A stretch of 7,266 nt of DNA from Acidobacteriota bacterium (GCA_003165615.1 PLWR01000542.1:1-7266), one strand, 5' to 3'; shown: positions 1 to 7,057, numbered from the stretch's first letter. Numbers and translations: made by a program. The notes: generated by a model from the letters alone, not told the origin.

Positions 1-14
1 CGCGCTGGCGCTTA

Positions 15-50
15 CTTACATGCCAAATGGAAGGATAAAGTGGCAGTAAG
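15..50. repeat. Imperfect inverted repeat, possible hairpin
   Basis: An 11-base arm at 15-25 (CTTACATGCCA) is complementary to the 10-base arm TGGCAGTAAG at 41-50, with one bulged base and a 15-base spacer. No T-run follows on either strand, so it is not a standard terminator. It could be an operator, the tail of an upstream feature, or chance. The stretch 1-172 otherwise shows no gene that I can support. Confidence 0.3.
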
Positions 51-129
51 TGCATTTCGGCTCTGGGCGATTGAAAAGATCCCCAAGGCGCTCCGCAATA
101 GCTTCTCTTCCGCCTTCCAATAAAAGACC

Positions 130-160
130 TTGCATCGTCTTCGTATGTGTGTTATATAAC
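130..160 (+). promoter_or_regulatory. Possible sigma70-type promoter for the small CCCH protein
   Basis: TTGCAT (130-135) is separated by 17 bp from TATATA (153-158); the overlapping TATAAC at 155-160 fits the -10 consensus better but at 19 bp spacing. Transcription would start near 165-167, only a few bases before the ATG at 173, giving a nearly leaderless message. The -10 region lies in the 10-bp palindrome GTTATATAAC (151-160), which could also serve as an operator. Both hexamers are imperfect, so this is tentative. Confidence 0.3.
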
Positions 161-172
161 GCCTATACGATC

Positions 173-505
173 ATGAAGCAAGAACTGCCCGAAGATGTCC
201 TGCGATGGTTCGTGAAGGCTACCAAAAGGTTGTGGCCGATTGCGCTGGGATCTATCTCTTTGCGGAAGAGCCCCTGCATTCGAAAGAACTGCTCAGCTTG
301 TGCATCTGGCAAGGGTCACCTTAGTTACGCGTTGTCCGGCTATCGAGGCAACCGGCGGTTCTCAATCTATGTGCCGGACGAACTGGCGCCGGAAGTACAG
401 ATAGCAACCGAGAATGGCCGGCAATTGCAGAACCTGATGAAGGAAGCCGGCCTACGCTACGTAAAGGCACGTAAGCGGGAGAGGCAATCGAAAGAGAAAA
501 AGTAA
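173..505 (+). CDS. Small CCCH metal-binding-motif protein, DUF6788-like
   Basis: This 110-aa protein has no established function. Residues 25-70 contain the motif C35-x4-C40-x2-C43-x5-H49, followed by a Tyr/Arg-rich strand segment ending in a YVPDE motif. That order (Gly-Ser, spaced cysteines, His, YVP) is what I recall of the DUF6788 family, small proteins often found near transposases; no search was run. The C-terminal third is predicted helical and the last 15 residues are strongly basic, which fits nucleic-acid binding. The reading frame stays open upstream to 50, but that part has unprotein-like composition, so I chose the ATG at 173. It has no clear Shine-Dalgarno sequence. The gene ends about 100 bp before tnsAB on the same strand, with no obvious terminator between, so it may be a transposon accessory gene. 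Confidence 0.6.
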   Translation: MKQELPEDVLRWFVKATKRLWPIALGSISLRKSPCIRKNCSACASGKGHLSYALSGYRGNRRFSIYVPDELAPEVQIATENGRQLQNLMKEAGLRYVKARKRERQSKEKK

Positions 506-591
506 CGGGGATGACGGGGGGACCATCACCCGGGGCCCCAAGGTCCGCATCAGGAGTCCAACCAAGCTGCTGAATGGCACATCGCCGGCAG

Positions 592-609
592 AGAGGAGCG
601 GTTGCGGTG
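592..609 (+). promoter_or_regulatory. Ribosome binding site deciding a GTG start for tnsAB
   Basis: AGAGGAG at 592-598 lies 8 bases before the GTG at 607. The upstream in-frame ATG at 574 has only an AGGAG (552-556) 17 bases away, which is too distant. The GTG is therefore the better start and removes 11 residues of low-complexity sequence from the N-terminus. Confidence 0.55.
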
Positions 610-3282
610 CTTGATCATGATGGTTTGGAATTGTGGTTTCACCAAAACCATATCCCGGAGAACGCGCGCGCGTTGATCAACACGATTCGCTCTTCAGGGC
701 CTTCACGTCACGTTGGAGGAGGCTCCTCGAACGTCTGCGGCCGTTATCCCAGTAAGAAAATGGGGGTCACCATTCAATTCGAAAGCCACCGGGTTGAACT
801 GGCGGGAATCTACGAGATGGAGCACGACGCTTCCGTGCTCGAGTATTTTGATCAGCCTCCGCCGATCAAACTGACTTATAACAGTCCGACAGGAAGAAGA
901 ATGGGAGTATTGCATACTCCCGATTTCTTTGTCCTTCGTGATCATGGCGCTGGCTGGGAAGAGTGGAAGACCGAGGAAGAACTGTGCGACCTGAAAGGCA
1001 GAAATCCGAACCGCTATTTTCCCAAAGACCATGGTGGCTGGGATTGTCCACCTGGTGCAGCTTACGCAGAGCCGCTGGGGCTTTGTTACCGTGTTCGATC
1101 TTCGGCAGAAATCAATTGGACATTCCAACGGAATATTCAGTTCTTGGATGACTACCTGCGGGTTGATCCATCCACTCTCTCCGAAACTGCCCGCGAAACG
1201 GTGCGCGCGTATGTTTCTGCCGTGCCGGGTCTCGCCCTCGACAAACTCTTGCAACTTACCAAGGAGATTGTGTCGGCGGACGCAATCTTCGGCTTGATTG
1301 CGGCGAATATTCTGCATGTGAATCTCCACGCGACTGCCCTTGCCGAACCCTCACGGGTTGAAGTCTACTCTTCCCCCGAAGCTGCTTCAGGCGCCAAGCC
1401 TTGTGGCGCCGGGAGACCGCAGCTCTTATCTCCCGCTATGCTTCAATGTGGAAACACCCTCATATGGGATTCGCGCGCCTGGAAAGTGATTAACGCCGGA
1501 AAGACTTCAATAGGCCTGCTCTCCGAAGATCAGAAGTTGACCGAGCTACCGATGGCGGCGTTTGAAAGCTTGGTTCATCAGAAGAGGATTGAGTTGGCCC
1601 CGGATGATCTCAAAAAAGCCTCCGAATCGAAGATCCTTGAGCGATTATCCAAAGCCAATGAAAATGACCTGCGAATTGCAAATCATCGTTCTGGGTTCAT
1701 AGTCCGCTATCTGCACGAGCGATCTCTGCCGCCGACCACCGATGTGTCTAATCGCACATTTTATCGATGGCTTGTTCAGTACCGGGAGTCAGAAGCGAGC
1801 TGTGGTACCGGATATTTGGGTCTATTGCCTCGACACGGTGCGCGGGGCAACTTCACCTCCAAGTTACCCGAGGCATCGCTGCAGGAAACGAAGACGGTCA
1901 TTGAGCAGGATTACGAAAAAAACAAGCAGAAGACAATGTATGCGTCCTGGATCAAGCTAAAGCTTTCCTGCGATGAAAAAGGGATACCGGCGCCAACTTA
2001 TAAGACCTTCACAATTGCGGTGCGACGGCGAGACCCCTACCGCCAGAAGCTGAAACGAGAGGGGCGACGGAGCGCCTACCCGCTCGAGCCCTTCTATTTG
2101 GAACTTGACCTGACGACGCCACGGCACGGAGACCGCCCCTTTGAAATCGGACATATGGACCACACCGAGTTGGATGTGGAAGTCGTTTGCTCCCGCACCG
2201 GGCGCGTGCTGGGTCGCCCTTGGATGACTCTCTTGATCGACGCTTACAGCCGCCGGGTACTGGCCGTGTATCTTACGTTTGACTCGCCGAGTTACCGCTC
2301 CTGCATGATGGTTCTGCGTGAGGGTGTGCGCCGCTACAACCGTATCCCTCAGATCGTGGTGGTCGACGGAGGGCGGGAATTCGAAAGCACCTACTTCGAA
2401 ACCATGCTTGCCGGCTACCAATCTACCAAGAAAGAACGACCCAAGGCGAAGGCACGGTTTGGATCCCTGGTCGAACGCTTCCTGGGTGCGAACAACACCC
2501 AATTCGTGCATAACTTGCAGGGAAATACCCAGATTATGCGGAACGTCAGGCAGGTTACCAAGTCCGTGAACCCTAAATGCCTGGCGACTTGGCCGCTCGC
2601 CGAACTCTACGACCGGCTCTGCGAATACTTGTATGAGGTTTATGATACCGCAGACCATCCCGCGCTCGGGCAGAGCCCAAGGGAGGCCTTTCTCAGCCGG
2701 CTGTCCGATACGGGCGAGCGCCAGCACCGGATGATCCCTTACGATGAAGAATTCTTGATTTTCACTCTACCCACGACCGCGAAGGGAAGTGCAAGAGTCA
2801 CGCCAGGGAATGGAGTAAAAATTCATCACGTGTACTACTGGTGCGAAGCCTTTCGCGATCCGAAGATCCAGGGGCAGCAAGTTGCTATCCGGTACGACCC
2901 GTTTGATGTTGGGGCTGCTTACGCCTTTGTGCACAAGCAGTGGGTTCCATGTCACTCCGAGCACTATGCCGTTTTGAAGGGCCGCTCGGAGCGAGAGATA
3001 AAGTTGGCCACGGAGGAGTTGCGTCAGCGCCATCGGAATCATTCGACCAAGTTTATCGTCACCGCCAGACGACTCGCTGAATTCCTCCAGTCCGTCGAGG
3101 CAGAGGAGAGCCTGCTGATTCAACGGAAGTGCGATCTGGAAAGCAGGGTGATCCGTCAGGTTGTCGCAGGGGGTCTTGATGGCGAAAATCATCCCTTGTT
3201 TCCCGGCGAATCGCACGTTGCGACGGCAGAAACGGTGACGATCGAAGAACCTGCTGTCGACGAAGTCTACGGAGTATTCTAG
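607..3282 (+). CDS. tnsAB: TnsA-TnsB fusion transposase
   Basis: This protein joins the two catalytic subunits of a Tn7-like transposase in one 891-aa chain. Residues about 50-185 form a TnsA-type endonuclease. E64 (in VELAGIYEMEHD), D106 (HTPDFF) and E119-x-K121 align with TnsA E63, D114 and Q130/K132, so second-strand (5'-end) cleavage should be possible. Residues about 190-255 resemble the TnsA C-terminal helical domain. Residues 350-480 hold HTH-like DNA-binding segments. The retroviral-integrase-like core (about 495-700) has D518, D587 and E623, a DD(35)E triad for 3'-end cleavage and strand joining. A MuA/TnsB-type beta-barrel follows (about 709-790), then a helical tail ending in an acidic segment and YGVF, a plausible TnsC contact. 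The alternative start is ATG 574 (902 aa). The gene overlaps tnsC by one base. With both active sites present, cut-and-paste transposition is expected. Family assignment is confident; the exact start is less so. Confidence 0.93.
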   Translation: MLDHDGLELWFHQNHIPENARALINTIRSSGPSRHVGGGSSNVCGRYPSKKMGVTIQFESHRVELAGIYEMEHDASVLEYFDQPPPIKLTYNSPTGRRMGVLHTPDFFVLRDHGAGWEEWKTEEELCDLKGRNPNRYFPKDHGGWDCPPGAAYAEPLGLCYRVRSSAEINWTFQRNIQFLDDYLRVDPSTLSETARETVRAYVSAVPGLALDKLLQLTKEIVSADAIFGLIAANILHVNLHATALAEPSRVEVYSSPEAASGAKPCGAGRPQLLSPAMLQCGNTLIWDSRAWKVINAGKTSIGLLSEDQKLTELPMAAFESLVHQKRIELAPDDLKKASESKILERLSKANENDLRIANHRSGFIVRYLHERSLPPTTDVSNRTFYRWLVQYRESEASCGTGYLGLLPRHGARGNFTSKLPEASLQETKTVIEQDYEKNKQKTMYASWIKLKLSCDEKGIPAPTYKTFTIAVRRRDPYRQKLKREGRRSAYPLEPFYLELDLTTPRHGDRPFEIGHMDHTELDVEVVCSRTGRVLGRPWMTLLIDAYSRRVLAVYLTFDSPSYRSCMMVLREGVRRYNRIPQIVVVDGGREFESTYFETMLAGYQSTKKERPKAKARFGSLVERFLGANNTQFVHNLQGNTQIMRNVRQVTKSVNPKCLATWPLAELYDRLCEYLYEVYDTADHPALGQSPREAFLSRLSDTGERQHRMIPYDEEFLIFTLPTTAKGSARVTPGNGVKIHHVYYWCEAFRDPKIQGQQVAIRYDPFDVGAAYAFVHKQWVPCHSEHYAVLKGRSEREIKLATEELRQRHRNHSTKFIVTARRLAEFLQSVEAEESLLIQRKCDLESRVIRQVVAGGLDGENHPLFPGESHVATAETVTIEEPAVDEVYGVF

Positions 3283-4463
3283 TGGAGACTGAACCATCTT
3301 GCTTCCCACGCGATCTTCTGGCCCAGGTACCGAAGGCGAGACTTAACTATTTTCAGACTTACATCATGGCCCATCCACGCTTGGTGGCAGCGAAAGACAG
3401 TGTGGTCGACGCGATTGAAGCCAGGGCGCCCAACTCCTTAGTCCTGTTGGTGGGCCCCACGGGCGTAGGCAAGACCGCTCTCCGTCAAAAGGTTGAGCAG
3501 GTACTGACCTCCAGCATGCTGCCGGATCTCCAATGCGATCGAGCGCGCATTCCCGTTGTGAGTTTGGAATGCAAGGCCTCCGAGTCGGGCTCCTTCAAAT
3601 GGCGAGATCACTTCCGAAGGTTGCTCCTGGAAATGCAGGAGCCATTAGTCGATTACAAACTGAGCCCCAAGGCTCCCGCTCACTTTTCTGAACGGGAGAA
3701 GTTTATCCCTGCAGCCAGGGCAGCGGGATATGAGTATCATCACGCCGTGGAGTGCGCCCTCCGTTTTCGGCGCCCGGCGGCCGTCCTGCTTGACGAAGCC
3801 CAGCACTTGGCGCGAATGGCATCGGGGCGACGACTTTCAGACCAACTGGACGTCATCAAATCTCTCGCTAATTGCACACAAACCGTTCACGTGCTGCTTG
3901 GAACTTACGAACTTCTGGCGTTTCGGAACCTGAGTGGCCAGCTCAGCCGCCGCAGCATCGTGATCGACTTTCCCCGTTATCGAGCCGATGATCCCCAGGA
4001 CCGGAAGGTGTTCCAAACCATCCTCCGGTCATTTGAACGGCAGCTTCCTGTCCCAGAGCCTCCCGACCTGATGAGTCATTGGGAATACTTGTATGAGCGC
4101 AGCATTGGTTGCGTGGGAATTTTGAAAGACTGGCTGATGAGGGCGCTGGCCGTCGCGGTCAAACAGAATCGCGCAACTTTGACGGTTAGAGACCTGCACG
4201 CCCAGGAGCTGAGTGCAATTCAATGCGACAAAATACTGTCCGAAGCCCTGGAAGGAGAGATGGCATTGAATGAGGAACCCGCGGCTCGCACTCGTTTGAG
4301 AACCCGGCTCGGCCTGAGTTGCCGTGAAGACGGCCAGCCCATAAGGCCAAAAGCTGAAACCACGCCGATGCGGAAAGGACGAATAAAGCCGGGTCAACGG
4401 CACCCCACGCGCGATCCCGTTGGCCAGCCTTTAGCCATCCATGCAACCATCCAGGCTCTTTGA
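3282..4463 (+). CDS. tnsC: TnsC-type AAA+ transposition ATPase
   Basis: This 393-aa AAA+ ATPase is the regulator that, in Tn7-like systems, polymerises on target DNA and links the TniQ/TnsD target selector to the transposase. The Walker A motif GPTGVGKT spans residues 58-65. Walker B is VLLDEAQHL with D171 and E172. A sensor-1-like LLGTYEL lies at 205-211, and a likely arginine finger at R223/R224 in LSRRS. The GCVGILKDWL segment (277-286) is typical of the TnsC/TniB lid. The C-terminal 55 residues are basic and proline-rich (RKGRIKPGQRHPTRDPVG), probably a partner- or DNA-binding tail. The GTG start shares one base with the tnsAB stop, and GGAG at 3271-3274 sits 7 bases upstream, so translation is likely coupled. 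The 3' end overlaps tniQ by 23 bases. Confidence 0.92.
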   Translation: METEPSCFPRDLLAQVPKARLNYFQTYIMAHPRLVAAKDSVVDAIEARAPNSLVLLVGPTGVGKTALRQKVEQVLTSSMLPDLQCDRARIPVVSLECKASESGSFKWRDHFRRLLLEMQEPLVDYKLSPKAPAHFSEREKFIPAARAAGYEYHHAVECALRFRRPAAVLLDEAQHLARMASGRRLSDQLDVIKSLANCTQTVHVLLGTYELLAFRNLSGQLSRRSIVIDFPRYRADDPQDRKVFQTILRSFERQLPVPEPPDLMSHWEYLYERSIGCVGILKDWLMRALAVAVKQNRATLTVRDLHAQELSAIQCDKILSEALEGEMALNEEPAARTRLRTRLGLSCREDGQPIRPKAETTPMRKGRIKPGQRHPTRDPVGQPLAIHATIQAL

Positions 4464-6372
4464 TTCTTGGGATTGCGTGATACCGCCTCTGCCATGCCGG
4501 AGCCGATTACTCCCGCTGGCGCCCATTGGCATAGGAACATCCCGGGTTGAAAGTCTTACCGGCTATATAGGACGGCTGGCGGAGAGTCACGCTGTCTCGG
4601 TTGGAGACTTGGTGGGCCGGGAGCTTTCCACGCTTGCCCTGACCCCGCTGGTGCCTTCCTCCCCCGAACAAATCCAGTCGGATTCTCATGGTTTCGTGGC
4701 GCGCTCGTACGCAATCAACGGCTTCGGAGAAGCTTCGAAACGATGGGTCGGGGCTCTGCAAGCGGGAACCAAGCGTACGGATCTTCGTTTCCTCACTTTG
4801 CTGCTCCTGGAAGGCGGGGTCTGGCCCCATGCCATTTTCCGCCGCCGCCGCGCTTGGTGCGCCGCCTGTTATGAAGACCGTCGGGGCGCTGGGGAGATCA
4901 TCTACGAACCTTTGCTTTGGACTCTGAAGGCGGTCACATTTTGCCCACAACATCGCCGATTCTTGGACGAGGTATGCCCGCACTGCTCCCGGCAGAGTAA
5001 AGCTTTTGCGGTTTTCTCTCGTCCGGGATATTGCTCCAATTGCACGAAGTGGTTAGGCAACTCCAATCCCCAGCCCTGCCCGCCGGCTTCCAACGGCAAC
5101 GATAGCGAGGCGGCGCTCCGGTACGCCGAAGAGGCCGGCAAATTGCTGGGCGCTCTCCCTGGTTTAGACTCCTCCTCTCTGGGGAGCACCTTTACGGCTA
5201 ATTTCCGAGCTTGCGTAGAGGTGGTCGCAGAGGGAAACAAAAGTGCCTTTGCCGACGCCGCAAAGATAACTCAAGCAACCGTAACACTTCTAATGACTCA
5301 AAGGGCGTTGCCCTCGATCGGCATGCTCTTGCGGATTTCCTGCCGGCTAAAGATTCCAGTTATGTCCTTCTTGCAGGGTGACCCAGTCTCCGCCATACCC
5401 CACTGGCAGGATGCCAGAGCAAGAATTGAAATTCATAGACTTCCTTCGGCACGCGCCCCTGAGAACATCCGCGCGGCGCTCGTACGGGCAGTTTCCGAGC
5501 AACCGCCGCCCCGATTGTCCGATGTCGCCCGTCGGCTCAACTATATGAAGTTAGATCGACTCCTTCGGCTGGATCGGAACCTCTGCAGACAGATCGCCTC
5601 CAACTACCAGAAGTCAATCCGCGAGTGCTGGCGAAAGCCGTCGGATAAAAGATTCTGTTCGCGGTCCCAAATAAAGCGTTTACTGGAACAATCTCTGGCC
5701 CAGGAACGGCCGACTGCTCTCGATCACATCGCCCTCAGCATGGGATATGCCAGCGGTGGTATAAGCTTGCAAAGAAAGTTTCCCGACCTCTGTCGCGCGA
5801 TTCAAGAGAAAATCGCAGCGCATAAAGCGCTGGCCATTGCCTCCATGGAACGTACTCTCAAGCTTGCACTCCGTGAGGATCCCCCGCCAAGCCTGAGGCG
5901 ATTATGCGAGCGACTGGACTGTTGTAGATCGGTGGTACTTCGCAGGCAGTTCTCATCTCTTTGTGACCGGCTTCTGCAGCGTCGCCGTGCATATCGAGCC
6001 CGTCAGATTGTGAATTTGAAGAAGACGCTTCAGGCACTGGTTAAAGAATCGCCACCGTTGTCTCTGGAAAAGGTTTGCAAGCGAGTCGGTTGGTCAAGGC
6101 AGCACCTCATAAGGCTTTGCCCCCAAGGATCTGCCGCGATTGTCACACGCTACCGGCGGAGCCTTAGAGAAAAGACTCAGCGCCGGATGCAGGAGCTTTA
6201 CCGACAAGCCCGCCGAATTGTTAAAAGGCTACACAATGCCGGTATACGTCCGTCTTATAAACGTGTGAGCGCCCTCCTAGCAAAGTTAGGATACAAGGAC
6301 GGGAGAGGTGCCTACAACGCGATTAAAGCGGCGCGAGGAGAACGGAACATCGGTTCTCCGACTTCCGGATAA
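4441..6372 (+). CDS. tniQ: TniQ/TnsD family target-site selector with C-terminal HTH array
   Basis: This 643-aa protein should choose the insertion site and recruit TnsC. Residues about 21-200 form the TniQ domain: SRLLPLAPIGIGTSRVESLT at its start, then two zinc clusters, C140/C143/C168/H171 and C179/C182/C198/C201. A helical region (about 276-315) ends in an HTH-like segment (PSIGMLLRISCRLKIPVMSFLQGD-type pattern). From 342 to 633 there are about five tandem segments of 56-68 residues (starts near 342, 410, 468, 524, 582). Each has a helix, a Pro-rich turn, a VARRLNY/LCERLDC/VCKRVGW-like HTH core, and in most a following FPDLC/FSSLC-like motif. The length and HTH array are TnsD-like; TniQ proteins of CRISPR-associated transposons are shorter. 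The ATG at 4441 lies within tnsC and lacks a strong Shine-Dalgarno, so translational coupling is likely. The target site cannot be read from the window. Confidence 0.9.
   Translation: MQPSRLFDSWDCVIPPLPCRSRLLPLAPIGIGTSRVESLTGYIGRLAESHAVSVGDLVGRELSTLALTPLVPSSPEQIQSDSHGFVARSYAINGFGEASKRWVGALQAGTKRTDLRFLTLLLLEGGVWPHAIFRRRRAWCAACYEDRRGAGEIIYEPLLWTLKAVTFCPQHRRFLDEVCPHCSRQSKAFAVFSRPGYCSNCTKWLGNSNPQPCPPASNGNDSEAALRYAEEAGKLLGALPGLDSSSLGSTFTANFRACVEVVAEGNKSAFADAAKITQATVTLLMTQRALPSIGMLLRISCRLKIPVMSFLQGDPVSAIPHWQDARARIEIHRLPSARAPENIRAALVRAVSEQPPPRLSDVARRLNYMKLDRLLRLDRNLCRQIASNYQKSIRECWRKPSDKRFCSRSQIKRLLEQSLAQERPTALDHIALSMGYASGGISLQRKFPDLCRAIQEKIAAHKALAIASMERTLKLALREDPPPSLRRLCERLDCCRSVVLRRQFSSLCDRLLQRRRAYRARQIVNLKKTLQALVKESPPLSLEKVCKRVGWSRQHLIRLCPQGSAAIVTRYRRSLREKTQRRMQELYRQARRIVKRLHNAGIRPSYKRVSALLAKLGYKDGRGAYNAIKAARGERNIGSPTSG
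5464..6339 (+). repeat. Five tandem HTH-like protein repeats within tniQ
   Basis: The encoded segments beginning near residues 342, 410, 468, 524 and 582 share a layout: an amphipathic helix rich in Leu and Ala, a Pro-containing turn (EQPPP, QERPT, EDPPP, ESPPL, and AGIRP in the last), a small-residue/Arg helix-turn-helix core, and in copies 1-4 a short motif with a Cys or Ser before a basic helix. The nucleotide sequence is too diverged to be a recent duplication; the repeat is visible only at protein level. The fifth copy is the least alike. Confidence 0.7.
6337..6359. terminator. Weak inverted repeat near the convergent gene ends
   Basis: GGAGAAC (6337-6343) pairs with GTTCTCC (6353-6359) around a 9-base loop, inside the last codons of tniQ. 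The convergent stops at 6372 and 6386 leave only 13 bp, so any terminator must lie within coding sequence. No T-tract follows on either strand, so at most it is a weak or Rho-assisted structure. Confidence 0.2.
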
Positions 6373-6385
6373 TTCCAATCTGTTC

Positions 6386-6991
6386 TCACCCGTCCAGTGG
6401 GGGGAATCCGGTGATCGTCGCTAATGTCCCCTCGCTACTGATATTCACTTCGTAGCCCTGTGGCTCTAAGTCTCTTTGTGAATAGCGATTCGTGAAGAAC
6501 ACCACTTCCTGATTACGTGAACCACAGAGTGGCTTGTCACGACAGGCCATGCTTTCCCGGAAGCGGCCAAGGACACCGAAATCCAGGAACTGCCGGATCT
6601 GGTCAAAAAGGTTAGCATCCCCTTTTACCCACGAGTGAGTCTCCAGCGACTTCCAAAGCCATTTTCCGTGAGCCAGTTCATGTGCCGTGTAGCCGCTGAA
6701 CACGCCCATCGACAGATTCGGTCGTCTCAACTTGAGATACTGACAGAGAAGGCGGAGCTCCGGAGCTTGTTGAAAGGGCTCGCCACCTGAAAAGGTCACG
6801 CCCTCCACATCTGGACAGGAGAGAATCCATTCCCCAACTTCCTCCACGGGCCTGGTACGGGCACTGTCAAACCTATGGGTGGACCTATTCCAACAGCCGG
6901 GACAATGCAAAGCACAGCCTTGAAGCCACACAACTGCCCGCTCTCCGGGGCCGTTCACGGCACTTCGAGGGAGCATCGAGTGAATTAACAT
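6386..6991 (-). CDS. NrdG-like single-cluster radical SAM protein
   Basis: This 201-aa protein belongs to the short radical SAM group annotated as 4Fe-4S single-cluster or anaerobic ribonucleotide-reductase-activase-like. The cluster motif is C26-x3-C30-x2-C33 in LQGCALHCPGCW. It is followed by the SAM-binding SGGEP (68-72), an FSGYT strand (98-102), and the C-terminal SRNQEVVFFTNRYS and ITGFPP segments typical of the group. The usual Asp-Val-Leu-Val-Asp-Gly strand is altered to LDFGVLGRF. It probably generates a glycyl or other substrate radical, but the partner is unknown and no NrdD-like reductase is visible, so I do not call it nrdG. From memory, relatives occur beside AAA+ ATPase and DUF1257/DUF2997 genes; none is here. 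AAGGAG at 6999-7004 sits 7 bases before the ATG, fixing the start. It converges on tniQ, and a likely foreign element end lies 61 bp upstream. Confidence 0.88.
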   Translation of the reverse strand: MLIHSMLPRSAVNGPGERAVVWLQGCALHCPGCWNRSTHRFDSARTRPVEEVGEWILSCPDVEGVTFSGGEPFQQAPELRLLCQYLKLRRPNLSMGVFSGYTAHELAHGKWLWKSLETHSWVKGDANLFDQIRQFLDFGVLGRFRESMACRDKPLCGSRNQEVVFFTNRYSQRDLEPQGYEVNISSEGTLATITGFPPLDG

Positions 6992-6998
6992 TAGCTCT

Positions 6999-7004
6999 CT
7001 CCTT
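6999..7004 (-). promoter_or_regulatory. Strong ribosome binding site of the radical SAM gene
   Basis: On the minus strand AAGGAG is followed by 7 bases and the ATG at 6991, an optimal Shine-Dalgarno arrangement that settles the start codon. No convincing promoter is visible between it and position 7051. Confidence 0.7.
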
Positions 7005-7057
7005 GGCCAATTTGCGTCAAATGCCGACTTTCAAGCGGGAAAGGATCCATCTGTCAC

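Larger units (their letters stand above)
607..6372 (+). mobile_element. Core transposition module of a Tn7-like transposon (ends not seen)
   Basis: The order tnsAB-tnsC-tniQ with overlapping genes on one strand is the conserved core of Tn7-like transposons. All motifs needed for activity appear intact, with no frameshift or internal stop. No CRISPR or Cas components and no TnsE-like gene are present in the window. Neither terminus could be identified. In Tn7 the end lies close to tnsA, so it is expected left of or near position 1, possibly with the CCCH protein gene inside the element. The repeats at 7058-7197 face the wrong way to be this element's distal end. Confidence 0.75.

Noticed and set aside
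36..60. TAAAG...TAAGT...CGG at the left edge resembling the right-hand terminal repeat
   Set aside because: The match needs a five-base insertion and several mismatches; it is within chance for short motifs and is not repeated nearby.
516..546. G/C-rich stretch with palindrome GGGGCCCC (532-539) and GGACC/GGTCC arms as a possible terminator after the small gene
   Set aside because: The two symmetries have different centres, no T-run follows, and no single stable stem is evident.
703..1329. Minus-strand open frame of 208 codons opposite the TnsA domain
   Set aside because: It is a shadow of a clearly conserved plus-strand domain, with no plausible motif.
1957..2727. Long minus-strand open frame (256 codons) opposite tnsAB
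   Set aside because: It lies wholly opposite the catalytic core of the transposase, shows no domain, and is explained by codon composition of the plus-strand gene.
574..6372. CRISPR-associated transposon
   Set aside because: There is no repeat-spacer array and no Cas gene in the window, and the TniQ has a long TnsD-like C-terminal DNA-binding region. A distant CRISPR locus cannot be excluded.
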